Source of the DNA: Verrucomicrobiaceae bacterium
GTDB taxonomy: Bacteria; Verrucomicrobiota; Verrucomicrobiia; Chthoniobacterales; JAATET01
Assembly (NCBI GenBank): GCA_027488755.1
Contig: JAIYAZ010000086.1
Coordinates: 1-34,232 of the forward strand
Direction of reading: 5' to 3'
DNA length: 34,232 bases
The position numbers and the translations under genes were made by a program. This document shows, one piece after another, positions 1-8,286 of the stretch (position 1 is its first letter; each line of letters starts with the position of its first letter). Under the pieces are notes generated by a model that saw nothing but the letters and a program-made list of their open reading frames with translations, made no database searches and was not told the origin of the DNA.

Positions 1-810
1 GTCCCGCTCCTCGACGACGACGGCGACGAGGTCGTCGGCCAGGCCGTCATCCTGCGCGACACCACGGAATCCCGCCGTTCCACCGAGGAGACCATTGAGA
101 GCGAACGCTTCTCCGCCCTCACGCTCCTCGCCGCCGGCGTCGCCCACGAAATCGGCAACCCGCTCAACTCCCTCAACATCCACCTCCAGCTCCTCGAACG
201 CCGCGCCCGCAAACTCCCCGCCAAACAGCGCGCCCAGTTCGAGGAAAGCCTCGCCGTCACGCGCGGTGAAGTCACCCGGCTCGACCACATCATCATGCAG
301 TTCCTGCGCGCCATCCGGCCGCAGCCCCTGGAAACGCGCCGCGAGGATCTCAACGCCCTCGTCGGTGAGTCCCTCGCCTTCCTCGAGCCCGAACTGCGCG
401 ACCGCGACATCCTCGTCGACAGTCACTTCGCCGAACACCTGCCGCCCGCCGAGGTCGACCGCGAGCAGCTCAAACAGGCCTTCTACAACGTCATCCGCAA
501 CGCCCTCCAGGCCATGAAAGCCGGCGGCATCCTTCGCGTCTGCACCGGACTCGACGAGACCCATTTCTGGATCTCCTTCACCGACAACGGCGGCGGCATT
601 TCCGCGGAAAACATGAGCCGCATTTTTCAACCCTACTTCACCACGAAGTCCGGCGGCACCGGCCTCGGACTCCTCATCGTGCGCCGCATCGTTCGCGCCC
701 ACGGCGGCGAGGTCGCCATCGAAAGCGCCGACGGCAAAGGCCTCACCTTCACCATCCGCCTGCCCCGCCTCGACCAGCGCGTCCGCTTCCTCGAAGCCGG
801 CGCCCCGTAA
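1..810 (+). CDS. Sensor histidine kinase, C-terminal part (5' end cut by window)
   Basis: The frame is open from base 1 to a TAA at 808-810, giving 269 residues of a longer protein. The first residues look like the end of a PAS-type domain (a VILRDTTE stretch). A HisKA dimerisation domain follows, with an H-box AGVAHEIGNPLNSL whose phospho-accepting His is residue 49. Next comes a complete HATPase domain: N-box around YNVIRNALQAM, G1 box DNGGGI, F-box FQPYFTTKSGG and G2 box TGLGLLIV. The HEIGNPL form of the H-box is typical of NtrB/AtoS/ZraS-type kinases, which usually partner with sigma-54 activators. It should autophosphorylate and pass phosphate to a response regulator that is not in this window. 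The downstream neighbour is an unrelated oxidase operon, 173 bases away. The sensed signal cannot be told because the N-terminus is missing. Confidence 0.93.
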   Translation, partial: VPLLDDDGDEVVGQAVILRDTTESRRSTEETIESERFSALTLLAAGVAHEIGNPLNSLNIHLQLLERRARKLPAKQRAQFEESLAVTRGEVTRLDHIIMQFLRAIRPQPLETRREDLNALVGESLAFLEPELRDRDILVDSHFAEHLPPAEVDREQLKQAFYNVIRNALQAMKAGGILRVCTGLDETHFWISFTDNGGGISAENMSRIFQPYFTTKSGGTGLGLLIVRRIVRAHGGEVAIESADGKGLTFTIRLPRLDQRVRFLEAGAP

Positions 811-945
811 CGACCCGCGGACGCCCGAAATTTTCGATGGTAATTTCTCCCCACCCCGGCATCATCCGCCCACCGGCGGAGGCCCATTGCATCAGCTTTC
901 CGCGTTCCGTCGCATCCAACCCGGGCGATAAGACGAACTAATATA

Positions 946-959
946 TTGATTTCTCTCAA
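946..959. promoter_or_regulatory. FNR/FixK-like box before the caa3 oxidase operon
   Basis: The sequence TTGAT-TTCT-CTCAA matches nine of ten positions of the FNR-family consensus TTGAT-N4-ATCAA. It also fits the looser TTGA-N6-TCAA form. It lies 24 bases before the GTG of ctaC. A TAATAT at 939-944 could be a -10 element, which would put the box over the transcription start, a position expected for repression. I see no good -35. The rest of the 173-base gap (811-983) holds nothing else recognisable. The assignment rests on motif match and position only. Confidence 0.4.
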
Positions 960-983
960 CGCGCTCGATAACTCCCTGCCACA

Positions 984-2123
984 GTGATCCGAAGGCTGTT
1001 TTCTCCAACCCGTCCGAATTCCCGACCCGCGCTTTCGGGAAGTTTGCTCCGGTCGTCTTTTCCCCTCGCCCTCCTGGCGGCACTGCTCCCCGCGGGCATG
1101 CTCTCCGCCGCCGAGCCCGAGCGGAAATTCACGGACATGTTTTCCCCGCTCTCGGTGCCGGCCGAGATCATCCACGACTCCGCGATCGTCGTCTCGCTCA
1201 TCTGCCTGGCCATCTTCCTCGTGGTGGTCTTCATGCTCTGCTACGTCATCTTCAAGTTCCCCAGCAAGGGCCCCGAGGATGACAAAAAGGAGCCGCCGCA
1301 GATCTACGGCAGCTCCCAGATCGAGCTCGCCTGGACCGTCATCCCGATCCTCATCACCGTCGTCCTCATCCTCGTCACCGTCCGCACGATCATCGACATC
1401 CAGGACCGCGAAATGCCCGAGGACACCGTCCACGTCCGCATCATCGGCCACCAGTTCTGGTGGGAAATCCACTACCTCAAACCCGACGGCGTCGACGCCA
1501 ACGGCAAGACCAAATGGGTCACCGACTTCGTCACCGCGAACGAACTCCACATCCCCGTCAGCTCCCGCGAGAACCCCCGCCCCACCGCGCTCCAGCTCGA
1601 ATCCGCCGACGTCATCCACAGCTACTGGGTGCCCCAGCTCAACGGCAAAACCGACCTCATCCCGAACCACACGAACCGCATGTGGCTCGAGCCCCTCGCC
1701 ACCGGCACCTACTACGGCAACTGCGCCGAGTATTGCGGCACCCAGCACGCCAACATGCTCATTCGCGTGATGGTGCAGACGCAGGAGGAATTCGACAAAT
1801 GGGCCGCCAACCAGCGCAAAAAGCCCGTGGACAGCACCGACCCCATCGCCGTCGCCGGCCATGAGGTCTTCTACAAATACTCCTGCGTAAGCTGCCATCG
1901 CATCGACGGATCGCCCGAGCCCCTGGCCATCTTCGGCCCCGACCTCACCCACTTCGCCTCCCGCCGCTGGCTCGGCTCCGGCGTCGCGCTCAACAACACC
2001 GAAAACCTTCTCAGCTGGATGCGCGACCCGCACGTCCTCAAACCCGGCGTGCTCATGCCCAACATGCAGCTCTCCGAAACCGAGGTCGAGCAGGTCACCG
2101 CCTTCCTCCAAACGCTCAAGTAG
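984..2123 (+). CDS. ctaC: Cytochrome c oxidase subunit II with fused cytochrome c domain (caa3 type)
   Basis: This is the electron-entry subunit of a heme-copper oxidase, anchored in the inner membrane with its CuA and heme c domains outside. The 379 residues show an N-terminal signal sequence ending near LSAAEPE, two membrane helices (about 68-92 and 110-135), then the CuA cupredoxin domain. Its ligands are visible: H212 (VIHSYWVP), C247, C251 and H255 (CAEYCGTQH), with M258. A class I cytochrome c domain follows, with CVSCH at 301-305. The start is GTG at 984. No ATG gives a full signal peptide, and later ATGs at 1099 and 1138 would remove it. There is no clear Shine-Dalgarno. It is the first gene of the operon, and ctaD begins 9 bases after its stop. 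The fused heme c shows that the enzyme takes electrons from cytochrome c-like donors encoded downstream. Confidence 0.96.
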   Translation: MIRRLFSPTRPNSRPALSGSLLRSSFPLALLAALLPAGMLSAAEPERKFTDMFSPLSVPAEIIHDSAIVVSLICLAIFLVVVFMLCYVIFKFPSKGPEDDKKEPPQIYGSSQIELAWTVIPILITVVLILVTVRTIIDIQDREMPEDTVHVRIIGHQFWWEIHYLKPDGVDANGKTKWVTDFVTANELHIPVSSRENPRPTALQLESADVIHSYWVPQLNGKTDLIPNHTNRMWLEPLATGTYYGNCAEYCGTQHANMLIRVMVQTQEEFDKWAANQRKKPVDSTDPIAVAGHEVFYKYSCVSCHRIDGSPEPLAIFGPDLTHFASRRWLGSGVALNNTENLLSWMRDPHVLKPGVLMPNMQLSETEVEQVTAFLQTLK

Positions 2124-2132
2124 TCAACCACC

Positions 2133-3833
2133 ATGGCTCACGGCACCACCACCGCACCCTCCGAGGATTTCGTCATCACGCCCGTTCGCCCCGGCGAAGA
2201 AAAGGGCACCTGGTCGTCCTGGATTCAGGACCTCTTCTTTACGGTCGACCATAAAAAGCTCGGCCTCATGTATATCGCCGTCGGGCTGTTCTTCTTCGTG
2301 ATCGCCGGCCTCATGGCCGCCGCCATCCGCATCCAGCTCGCCATCCCGAACAACGACTTCCTTCACCCCGACGTCTACAACCGCTTCTTCACGATGCACG
2401 GCACCGCGATGGTCTTCCTCGTGGGCATGCCGATCATCTTCGGGTTCGCCAACTACCTCGTGCCCATCATGATCGGCGCGCGCGACATGGCCTTCCCGCG
2501 CATGAACGCGTTCGGGTTCTGGATCACCTTCTTCAGCGGCATCCTGCTCTACATGAGCTATTTCACCGCCCCCAGCCTCTACAACGCCGGCAGCGCGCCC
2601 GACGTCGGCTGGTTCGCCTACTCCCCCCTCACCGCCAAGGCCTTCTCCACCGGCCACAGCACCGATTATTGGACGCTGAGCATCCTCATGGGCGGCATCG
2701 GTTCGGTCGCGACCTCGATCAACATCATCGTCACGACGATCTGCATGCGCTGCAAGGGCATGACCCTCGGCCGCATGCCGCTTTTCGTCTGGACCTGGCT
2801 CGTCGTCGCCTTCCTCGTCGTCATCGCCATCCCGCCGCTCTCCGCCTGCCAGATCATGCTCACGCTCGACCGGTATCTCGGCGCGACCTTCTTCGACACC
2901 CAGGCCGGCGGCTCCGCCATCCTCTGGCAGCACTTCTTCTGGATCTTCGGCCACCCCGAAGTCTACATCCTCATCCTCCCCGGCTTCGCCATCATGAACG
3001 AAGTCATCCCCGTCTTCTCGCGGAAGCCGATCTTCGGCTACCCGGTGATGGTCGGCGCGACGGTCATGATCGCCTTCATCTCCCTCGGCGTGTGGGCCCA
3101 CCACATGTTCACCGTTGGGATGACCTCGCTCGGCAACTCCTTCTTCGCGATCTCCACGATGCTCGTGGCCGTGCCCACCGGCATCAAACTCTTCAACTGG
3201 ATCGGCACCATGTATGGCGGCAAAATCCGCTTCGAGCTGCCGATGATGTTCTCCATCGGCTTCCTCTTCCAGTTCCTCATCGCCGGCCTCACCGGCGTGA
3301 TGCTCGCCGTCGCCCCGTTTGACTGGCAGCTGCACGACTCCTACTTTGTCGTCGCCCACTTCCACTACGTCCTCATCGGCGGCCTGCTCTACGCGATCTT
3401 CGCCGGCATCTACCACTGGTATCCGAAGGCCTTCGGTCGCCTGATGGATAAAAAACTCGGACTCTGGCACTTCTGGCTCTTCACCATCGGTTTCCACCTC
3501 ACCTTCTTCCCGCAGCACATCGCCGGCTTCTGGGGCATGCCCCGCCGCATCTACACCTACGAGGCCGGCCGCGGCTGGGAGGAAATGAACCTCATCTCCT
3601 CCGTCGGCGTCGTCTTCCAGGCCATCGGCATCCTCCTCTTCGTCGTCAACCTCCTCTACTCCCTCAAGAAGGGCAAAGTCGCTGGCGACGATCCGTGGGA
3701 TGCGTGGACCCTCGAATGGGCCACCACTTCGCCCCCGGCGGATTACAATTTCGAAAAGGAGCCCGTCGTGCGCAGCCGCCGCCCGCTCTGGGATCTCAAG
3801 CACCCGAAAGATCCGGACTGGAAATACGAATAG
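2133..3833 (+). CDS. ctaD: Cytochrome c oxidase subunit I
   Basis: Catalytic subunit that reduces oxygen to water and pumps protons. It is 566 residues with about 12 membrane helices, a normal length. Visible landmarks are the low-spin heme His in FTMHGTAMVF, HPEVY at 274-278 (CuB His, proton-gating Glu and the Tyr cross-link site), the CuB pair H323-H324 in WAHHMF, and HFHYV with heme ligands H409 and H411. The D-channel entrance pattern N-x10-D-x6-N is present in NYLVPIMIGARDMAFPRMN. These features place it in the A1 class of heme-copper oxidases. It sits between ctaC and ctaE in the usual order, with a 48-base gap to ctaE. The ATG at 2133 follows the ctaC stop by 9 bases. Confidence 0.98.
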   Translation: MAHGTTTAPSEDFVITPVRPGEEKGTWSSWIQDLFFTVDHKKLGLMYIAVGLFFFVIAGLMAAAIRIQLAIPNNDFLHPDVYNRFFTMHGTAMVFLVGMPIIFGFANYLVPIMIGARDMAFPRMNAFGFWITFFSGILLYMSYFTAPSLYNAGSAPDVGWFAYSPLTAKAFSTGHSTDYWTLSILMGGIGSVATSINIIVTTICMRCKGMTLGRMPLFVWTWLVVAFLVVIAIPPLSACQIMLTLDRYLGATFFDTQAGGSAILWQHFFWIFGHPEVYILILPGFAIMNEVIPVFSRKPIFGYPVMVGATVMIAFISLGVWAHHMFTVGMTSLGNSFFAISTMLVAVPTGIKLFNWIGTMYGGKIRFELPMMFSIGFLFQFLIAGLTGVMLAVAPFDWQLHDSYFVVAHFHYVLIGGLLYAIFAGIYHWYPKAFGRLMDKKLGLWHFWLFTIGFHLTFFPQHIAGFWGMPRRIYTYEAGRGWEEMNLISSVGVVFQAIGILLFVVNLLYSLKKGKVAGDDPWDAWTLEWATTSPPADYNFEKEPVVRSRRPLWDLKHPKDPDWKYE

Positions 3834-3881
3834 TCCGCCCACCCGCGATCCCGCTCCACCCACCGCCTTTAGCCACCACCC

Positions 3882-4490
3882 ATGGATAACGCCATCAACC
3901 AGACCCTTCCGGTCGAAGAAGAGACGCCCTGGCGCCTCCCGTCGATCCGCAAGGTCGCGATGATCTGTCTGATCACGACGGAAACCGCGCTCTTCACGAT
4001 CTTCGTCGTCGCCTACCTCTTCTACATCGGGAAGAGCCTCAACGGCCCCTACCCCTACGAGGTCCTCCACTTCCCCTGGTGGGCCAGCGCCGCCCTCTTC
4101 GGCAGCTCCGGCACGATCATGATCGCCGAGCACTACCTCAAAAAAGGCAAACACGGCCTCTTCAACCTCTGGTGGTTCATCACCATCGCCCTCGGCACCT
4201 ACTTCCTCGGCTTCACCGCCTACGAGTGGTATGTCCTCATCTACAAGGAAGGCCTCACCATCAGCACGAACGTGTTCGGTTCAACGTTCTATTCGCTCGT
4301 CGGCCTCCACGCCAGCCACGTCATCGTCGGCCTCTTCCTGCTCACGATCATCCTCATCTCCAGCTTCCGGAAAAAAATCGACCACGAGCACCACGAACAC
4401 GTCGAAATGATCTCCTGGTATTGGCACTTCGTCGACGCCATCTGGGTCGTCGTGCTCCTCGTCGTCTACGTCCTCAGCATGAACTACTGA
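3882..4490 (+). CDS. ctaE: Cytochrome c oxidase subunit III
   Basis: A 202-residue membrane protein with five predicted helices, the short bacterial form of subunit III. The family signature region YSLVGLHASHVIVGLFLL and the C-terminal WYWHFVDAIWVVV segment are both clear. Subunit III stabilises subunit I and supports sustained proton uptake and turnover. It follows ctaD after 48 bases and is 4 bases ahead of the next gene, consistent with one transcript. Nothing is unusual apart from the short, compact N-terminus. Confidence 0.96.
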   Translation: MDNAINQTLPVEEETPWRLPSIRKVAMICLITTETALFTIFVVAYLFYIGKSLNGPYPYEVLHFPWWASAALFGSSGTIMIAEHYLKKGKHGLFNLWWFITIALGTYFLGFTAYEWYVLIYKEGLTISTNVFGSTFYSLVGLHASHVIVGLFLLTIILISSFRKKIDHEHHEHVEMISWYWHFVDAIWVVVLLVVYVLSMNY

Positions 4491-4494
4491 TCGC

Positions 4495-5337
4495 ATGGCC
4501 CACGATCCGCACTCCCACTCCGACGAAAACTCCGTCGAGCTGCCCACGCCCACCGCCTGGCCGCTCATCACGGCCTTCGGCATCTTCCTGCTCTTCTTCG
4601 GCCTCGTGACCACCGTGGTCATCAGCCTGCTCGGCCTCCTCTGCGCCACGATCGGCGGCATCGGCTGGTTCAGCGACGTCTTCCCGCACCCCAAGCACGA
4701 GCCCTTCCCCATCCGCCCGAAGGATCAATGGCCACAGCCGATCTCCCCCGAGGGGCGCAGCGTCAGCCACCTCCACGTGGGCGAACACGGCCACCGCGAG
4801 CAATACCCCGCCGCCGCCCACCCCTACGCGGCCGGCTTCGTCGGCGGCATCCTCGGCGCCCTCGTCATGGCCGCCATCGCCTGCGCCTGGGGCGTGCTCG
4901 TGGACAAGAGCATCTGGTATCCCATCAACCTCCTCGCCGCCGTGGGCGTGCCCAGCCTCGCCGCCGCCGATGTCGAGACCCTCAAGGTCTTCAGCATGGT
5001 CGGCCTCGTGGTCGCCGTCATCACCCACTTCACGACCGCCGTCCTCGTCGGCCTCCTCTACACCGTCATCCTCCCGATGCTGCCCGCCAAGCGTGAGTGG
5101 ATCTGGGGCGGCATCATCATTCCGATCATCTGGACCGGCCTCATGTGGGCGACCCTCGGCCTCATCAGCCCCGCCATGAACGCCAAAATCGAGTGGCTAC
5201 CCTTCCTCCTCAGCCAGCTCGGCTTCGGCCTCGTCTGCGGCCTCTACGTCGCCCGCTCCGTCCGTATCTCCACCCAACGCACCTGGTCCGTCGCCGCCCG
5301 CCTCGGCGTGGAAGCCCAGCACCCCGGAGAGAAATGA
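4495..5337 (+). CDS. Cytochrome c oxidase subunit IV-like N-terminus joined to a multi-helix membrane domain
   Basis: 280 residues. The first 70 contain a His-rich leader (MAHDPHSHS) and a hydrophobic stretch PTAWPLITAFGIFLLFFGLV. This resembles the small subunit IV-like proteins found in bacterial oxidase operons. After a His-rich loop comes a second part (about 105-265) with four or five membrane helices, including a GFVGGILGALVMA segment, SIWYPINLLAA, and a conserved-looking WGGIIIPIIWTGLMWATLG stretch. I recall proteins like this second part next to cox genes in other bacteria, but I cannot assign a reaction. The gene lies 4 bases after ctaE, and its stop overlaps the next start (ATGA). 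A structural or assembly role in the oxidase or supercomplex is inference. Confidence 0.8.
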   Translation: MAHDPHSHSDENSVELPTPTAWPLITAFGIFLLFFGLVTTVVISLLGLLCATIGGIGWFSDVFPHPKHEPFPIRPKDQWPQPISPEGRSVSHLHVGEHGHREQYPAAAHPYAAGFVGGILGALVMAAIACAWGVLVDKSIWYPINLLAAVGVPSLAAADVETLKVFSMVGLVVAVITHFTTAVLVGLLYTVILPMLPAKREWIWGGIIIPIIWTGLMWATLGLISPAMNAKIEWLPFLLSQLGFGLVCGLYVARSVRISTQRTWSVAARLGVEAQHPGEK

Positions 5338-6044
5338 TCATGATCCGTCCCGCGTTTCTCGTCGCCTCCGCCGGCGTGGTTGCCAGCCTGGCCCTCACCG
5401 CCTGCGAGCCCCCCGGCAAGCCGCCCATCACCAAAAAGTGGAAGGCCCCCACGGAAGTCACCGACTTCACCAAGCTCTACTCGCAGAACTGCCTCGGTTG
5501 CCACAGCCTCGGGGAAACCTCGGGCCCCTCGCTTTCGATGGCCAACCCGATCTACCTCGCGTCGATCACCCGCGAAGACCTCGTCAACGTCATCGCCAAC
5601 GGCGTCCCCGGCTCCCGCATGCCGGCCTTCGCCGAGGTCAACGGCGGCAGCCTCACCGACGCCCAGATCGGCATCATCGCCGACGGCATCCTCGCCAAAC
5701 GCCAGCCCGTTGAGGGCCCCGTCCCCGCGTGGAGCGCCCCCCTCGGCAATCCCGCCGCCGGCCAGGCCGTCTACGCCGCCGTCGTTGAAAGCCTCAAAAA
5801 GACCCTGCCCGCCAGCGTCTTCCGCGACGGCTTCCTCACCAACCGCGACTTCCTCGGTCTCGTCACCGACCAATATCTCCGCAGCCTCGTCATCGGCGGC
5901 TCCGCGGAACTCGGCATCCCCAACTACCGCGAAGTCCTTCCCGGCCGCGCCCTCACCGACGCCGAGATCGCCGACCTCGTAGCCTATCTTTCCTCCCAGC
6001 GCCCGGCCGACTACGGGAAACCACCCACCAACAGCAATCCGTAA
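5334..6044 (+). CDS. Lipoprotein cytochrome c with one heme site and a degenerate second cytochrome domain
   Basis: 236 residues. The start is ATG at 5334, overlapping the previous stop as ATGA; a second in-frame ATG lies at 5340. The signal sequence ends in the lipobox LTAC with C24 as the lipidated residue, so the protein should be tethered to the outer face of the inner membrane. A single heme c site, CLGCH, occupies 53-57, with a possible Met ligand in SRMPAF. The second half (from about 137) begins GNPAAGQAVY and ends LTDAEIADLVAYLSSQRP. It has the outline of another cytochrome c domain but no CxxCH. Placed between oxidase and bc genes, it probably carries electrons from the cytochrome b/Rieske complex to the CuA/heme c subunit. 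Confidence 0.92.
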   Translation: MIMIRPAFLVASAGVVASLALTACEPPGKPPITKKWKAPTEVTDFTKLYSQNCLGCHSLGETSGPSLSMANPIYLASITREDLVNVIANGVPGSRMPAFAEVNGGSLTDAQIGIIADGILAKRQPVEGPVPAWSAPLGNPAAGQAVYAAVVESLKKTLPASVFRDGFLTNRDFLGLVTDQYLRSLVIGGSAELGIPNYREVLPGRALTDAEIADLVAYLSSQRPADYGKPPTNSNP

Positions 6045-6058
6045 ATTTTTTTGAGAAA

Positions 6059-6697
6059 ATGAGTTCCGACGCTCCCAACAAGGAAGCCTGCTCCCCCGCC
6101 AACGGCGGTTGCGGCTGCTCGGGCGGCACCCCCGCCTCCGGCGCCCTCCCCCCCGGCGTGGTCACCGTCGAGGCCCCCGCCCCCACCACCCGCCGCAACT
6201 TCCTCTTCCAGATCGGCATCGCGCTGAACCTTCTGGCCGGCGCCCTCATCAGCATCCCGCTCATCGGCTTCGTCCTCTCCACCTTCATCCAGAAGTTCCC
6301 GCTCCAGTGGATCTCCCTCGGCTCGCTTGAGAAATTCCCCGTCGGCCAGGTCCGCCTCGCCCAATATCTCAATCCCTACCGCCGCACCTGGGACGGTGAA
6401 ACCGCCCACATTCCCTGCTGGGTGCGCCGCATCGACGAAGCCGAATTCCAGGTCTTCGCCATCAACTGCACCCACCTCGGCTGCCCCGTCCGCTGGTTCG
6501 CGGAGTCGAAGCTCTTCATGTGCCCCTGCCACGGCGGTGCCTTCTACGAAAACGGCGACCACGCCGCCGGCCCGCCCCCGCGCGGCCTCTTCACCTACGA
6601 ATACCGTGTCCTCAACGGTAATCTCGAGATTAAGGGCGGCATCCTGCCCACCCTCGCGAACCCCGGAAACCCCACCGAAAAGGTCAAGGAAGCCTAA
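6059..6697 (+). CDS. Rieske [2Fe-2S] iron-sulfur protein of a bc-type complex
   Basis: 212 residues. The N-terminus is Cys/Gly-rich and cytoplasmic. A TTRRNFLFQIG segment then leads into one membrane helix (about 46-72), as in Tat-exported Rieske proteins. The cluster-binding boxes are intact: C137-T-H139-L-G-C142 and C155-P-C157-H158, giving two Cys and two His ligands and the usual C142-C157 disulfide. The protein takes the first electron from menaquinol or ubiquinol and passes it to cytochrome c. Its TAA is followed directly by the ATG of the cytochrome b gene, so translation is probably coupled. The extra Cys in the leader (C11, C18, C20) are unusual and their use is unknown. Confidence 0.96.
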   Translation: MSSDAPNKEACSPANGGCGCSGGTPASGALPPGVVTVEAPAPTTRRNFLFQIGIALNLLAGALISIPLIGFVLSTFIQKFPLQWISLGSLEKFPVGQVRLAQYLNPYRRTWDGETAHIPCWVRRIDEAEFQVFAINCTHLGCPVRWFAESKLFMCPCHGGAFYENGDHAAGPPPRGLFTYEYRVLNGNLEIKGGILPTLANPGNPTEKVKEA

Positions 6698-8230
6698 ATG
6701 ATCGCCAACGCGAAAAAGAAGCTCATCGACGCCGGCCTCGGCGTCTACGGCTGGATCGACGATCGTCTCCACGTCACGGAGATTTTCGAACACACCGCCG
6801 GTCACCACATCCCGAAGAGCACCAGCAGCTGGTTCTACGTCTTTGGCAGCGCCACCCTGCTCTGCCTCATCATCCAGCTCGTCACCGGCACGATGCTGGC
6901 CCTCACCTACGTCCCCTCCGGCGCCGAGGCCTACACGACGCTGGAATACATGACCTACGAGCAACCGCTCGGCTGGCTCATCCGCGCCATCCACTACTGG
7001 GGCTCGAACTTCATGGTCGCCATCATGATCCTGCACATCACGCAGGTTTACCTCTTCGGCGCCTACAAGTATCCCCGCGAGATCACCTGGATCTCCGGCG
7101 TGTTCCTCGGCCTCATCACCCTCGGCCTCGCCTTCACCGGCCAGGTCATGCGCTTCGACGAGGACGCCTACTGGGGCATCGGCATCGGCGCCTCCATCAC
7201 CGGCCGCTCGCCCGTCTTCGGCGCGGAGCTCGTCCAGATGCTCCTCGGCGGACCGATCATCAACTCCGACACCCTCTCGCGCTTCTTCGCGCTTCACGTG
7301 TTCGTGCTCCCCGGGGCCATCCTCGCCTTCATCGCCCTCCACCTCCGCATGGTGCTGCTGAAGGGCATCAACGAATGGCCCGAGCCCGGCGTCCTCGTCA
7401 ACCGCGAGACCTACGACAAACACTACGCCGCCATCATCCGCCGCGAAGGCATCCCCTTCACCCCGCACGGCATCGGCAAGGACCTCGTCGCCGGCGCCAT
7501 CGTCATCATCGCCATCCTCGGCTGCGCGCTCATCTTCGGCCCGAAAGGCCCGCTCGGCCCGCCGGACCCCACCGAAATCGCCGTCCACCCCCGCCCCGAC
7601 TGGGCCTTTATGTGGATCTTCGCCGTCGCCGCGCTCATGCCCGAATGGGCCGAGGTTCCTGCCTTCCTCATCGCGCCGCCCATCGTCATCGGCTTCCTCA
7701 TTCTTCTCCCGTTCATCAACAACACCGGCGAGAAGCACTGGAGCCGCCGCCCCGTGGCCGTGCTCTCCGTCTTCGCGATCTACCTCTCGCTCGGCATCCT
7801 CACCTGGTTCGGCATCACCGGCCCGTGGTCTCCGCCCATGCTGGCATGGAGCGGCGCCGTCACGCCCAAGGACTTCGTCGTCAACCGCACCCCGCTTGAG
7901 CTCCAGGGCCTCGTCGTCTTCCAGCAGAAGCAGTGTCGTAACTGCCACGCCATCGACGGCATCGGCGGCCATCGCGGCCCCGACCTCTGGAACGTCGGCG
8001 ATCGCATGACACATCCCCAGCTCGTCCGCCAGGTCATCCAGGGCGGCGGCAACATGCCCGCCTACGGCAAAAACCTCACCCCGCACGAAGTGGAAGCCGT
8101 CGTCCAATACATGGTCTCCCTCCGTCCCCCGGGCAACGTGCCGGCGCTCGATTCCGCCAAACCGGCCGAGCCGCCCGCTGAGAACCGCAAGCAGGCCGCC
8201 AAGGAGCCTGCTCACGGGGACCGTGGCTAG
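6698..8230 (+). CDS. Cytochrome b (b6 plus subunit IV) fused to a C-terminal cytochrome c domain
   Basis: 510 residues. The four-helix heme-binding part carries the two His pairs H99/H113 and H200/H215. The second pair has 14 residues between, as in cytochrome b6. The subunit IV-like part follows in the same chain, so the usual b6 + IV split is absent. The quinol-site motif normally written PEWY reads P-D-W-A at 300-303. A cytochrome c domain follows the last helices, with CRNCH at 413-417 and a likely Met ligand in GNMPAYG. The C-terminus is a charged, Pro/Ala-rich tail. With the Rieske protein it forms a quinol:cytochrome c oxidoreductase in the inner membrane. Bacillus-type complexes carry a c domain on subunit IV; here the whole chain is a single protein. 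Confidence 0.95.
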   Translation: MIANAKKKLIDAGLGVYGWIDDRLHVTEIFEHTAGHHIPKSTSSWFYVFGSATLLCLIIQLVTGTMLALTYVPSGAEAYTTLEYMTYEQPLGWLIRAIHYWGSNFMVAIMILHITQVYLFGAYKYPREITWISGVFLGLITLGLAFTGQVMRFDEDAYWGIGIGASITGRSPVFGAELVQMLLGGPIINSDTLSRFFALHVFVLPGAILAFIALHLRMVLLKGINEWPEPGVLVNRETYDKHYAAIIRREGIPFTPHGIGKDLVAGAIVIIAILGCALIFGPKGPLGPPDPTEIAVHPRPDWAFMWIFAVAALMPEWAEVPAFLIAPPIVIGFLILLPFINNTGEKHWSRRPVAVLSVFAIYLSLGILTWFGITGPWSPPMLAWSGAVTPKDFVVNRTPLELQGLVVFQQKQCRNCHAIDGIGGHRGPDLWNVGDRMTHPQLVRQVIQGGGNMPAYGKNLTPHEVEAVVQYMVSLRPPGNVPALDSAKPAEPPAENRKQAAKEPAHGDRG

Positions 8231-8247
8231 ACCCGCCCTGGGTCTCA

Positions 8248-8286
8248 CCGGGATCGTCCCGGGGCGGTGCGCCGCGCGCACCGCCC
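8248..8286 (+). other. Tandem perfect hairpins directly before the ctaG-fusion start codon
   Basis: Two hairpins lie back to back in the short gap. The first, 8248-8262, pairs CCGGGA with TCCCGG around a TCG loop. The second, 8262-8286, pairs GGGCGGTGCGC with GCGCACCGCCC around a CGC triloop, a perfect 11-bp stem. The second ends 4 bases before the ATG at 8291. No U-tract follows, so this is not a standard terminator. It could limit ribosome access or mark an mRNA processing boundary between the structural and assembly genes. Confidence 0.6.

Noticed and set aside
939-944. TAATAT as a firm -10 promoter element for ctaC
   Set aside because: No -35 match is visible at 16-18 bases upstream, so it is not listed as a promoter on its own.
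633-2111. Long minus-strand open frame opposite ctaC
   Set aside because: Composition is dominated by Asp, Glu, Gly and Val, typical of the reverse strand of a high-GC gene. The plus strand codes a motif-rich oxidase subunit, so this is a shadow.
2124-4154. 676-codon minus-strand frame opposite ctaD/ctaE
   Set aside because: It is low-complexity acidic/His-rich translation with no domain, opposite well-supported oxidase genes.
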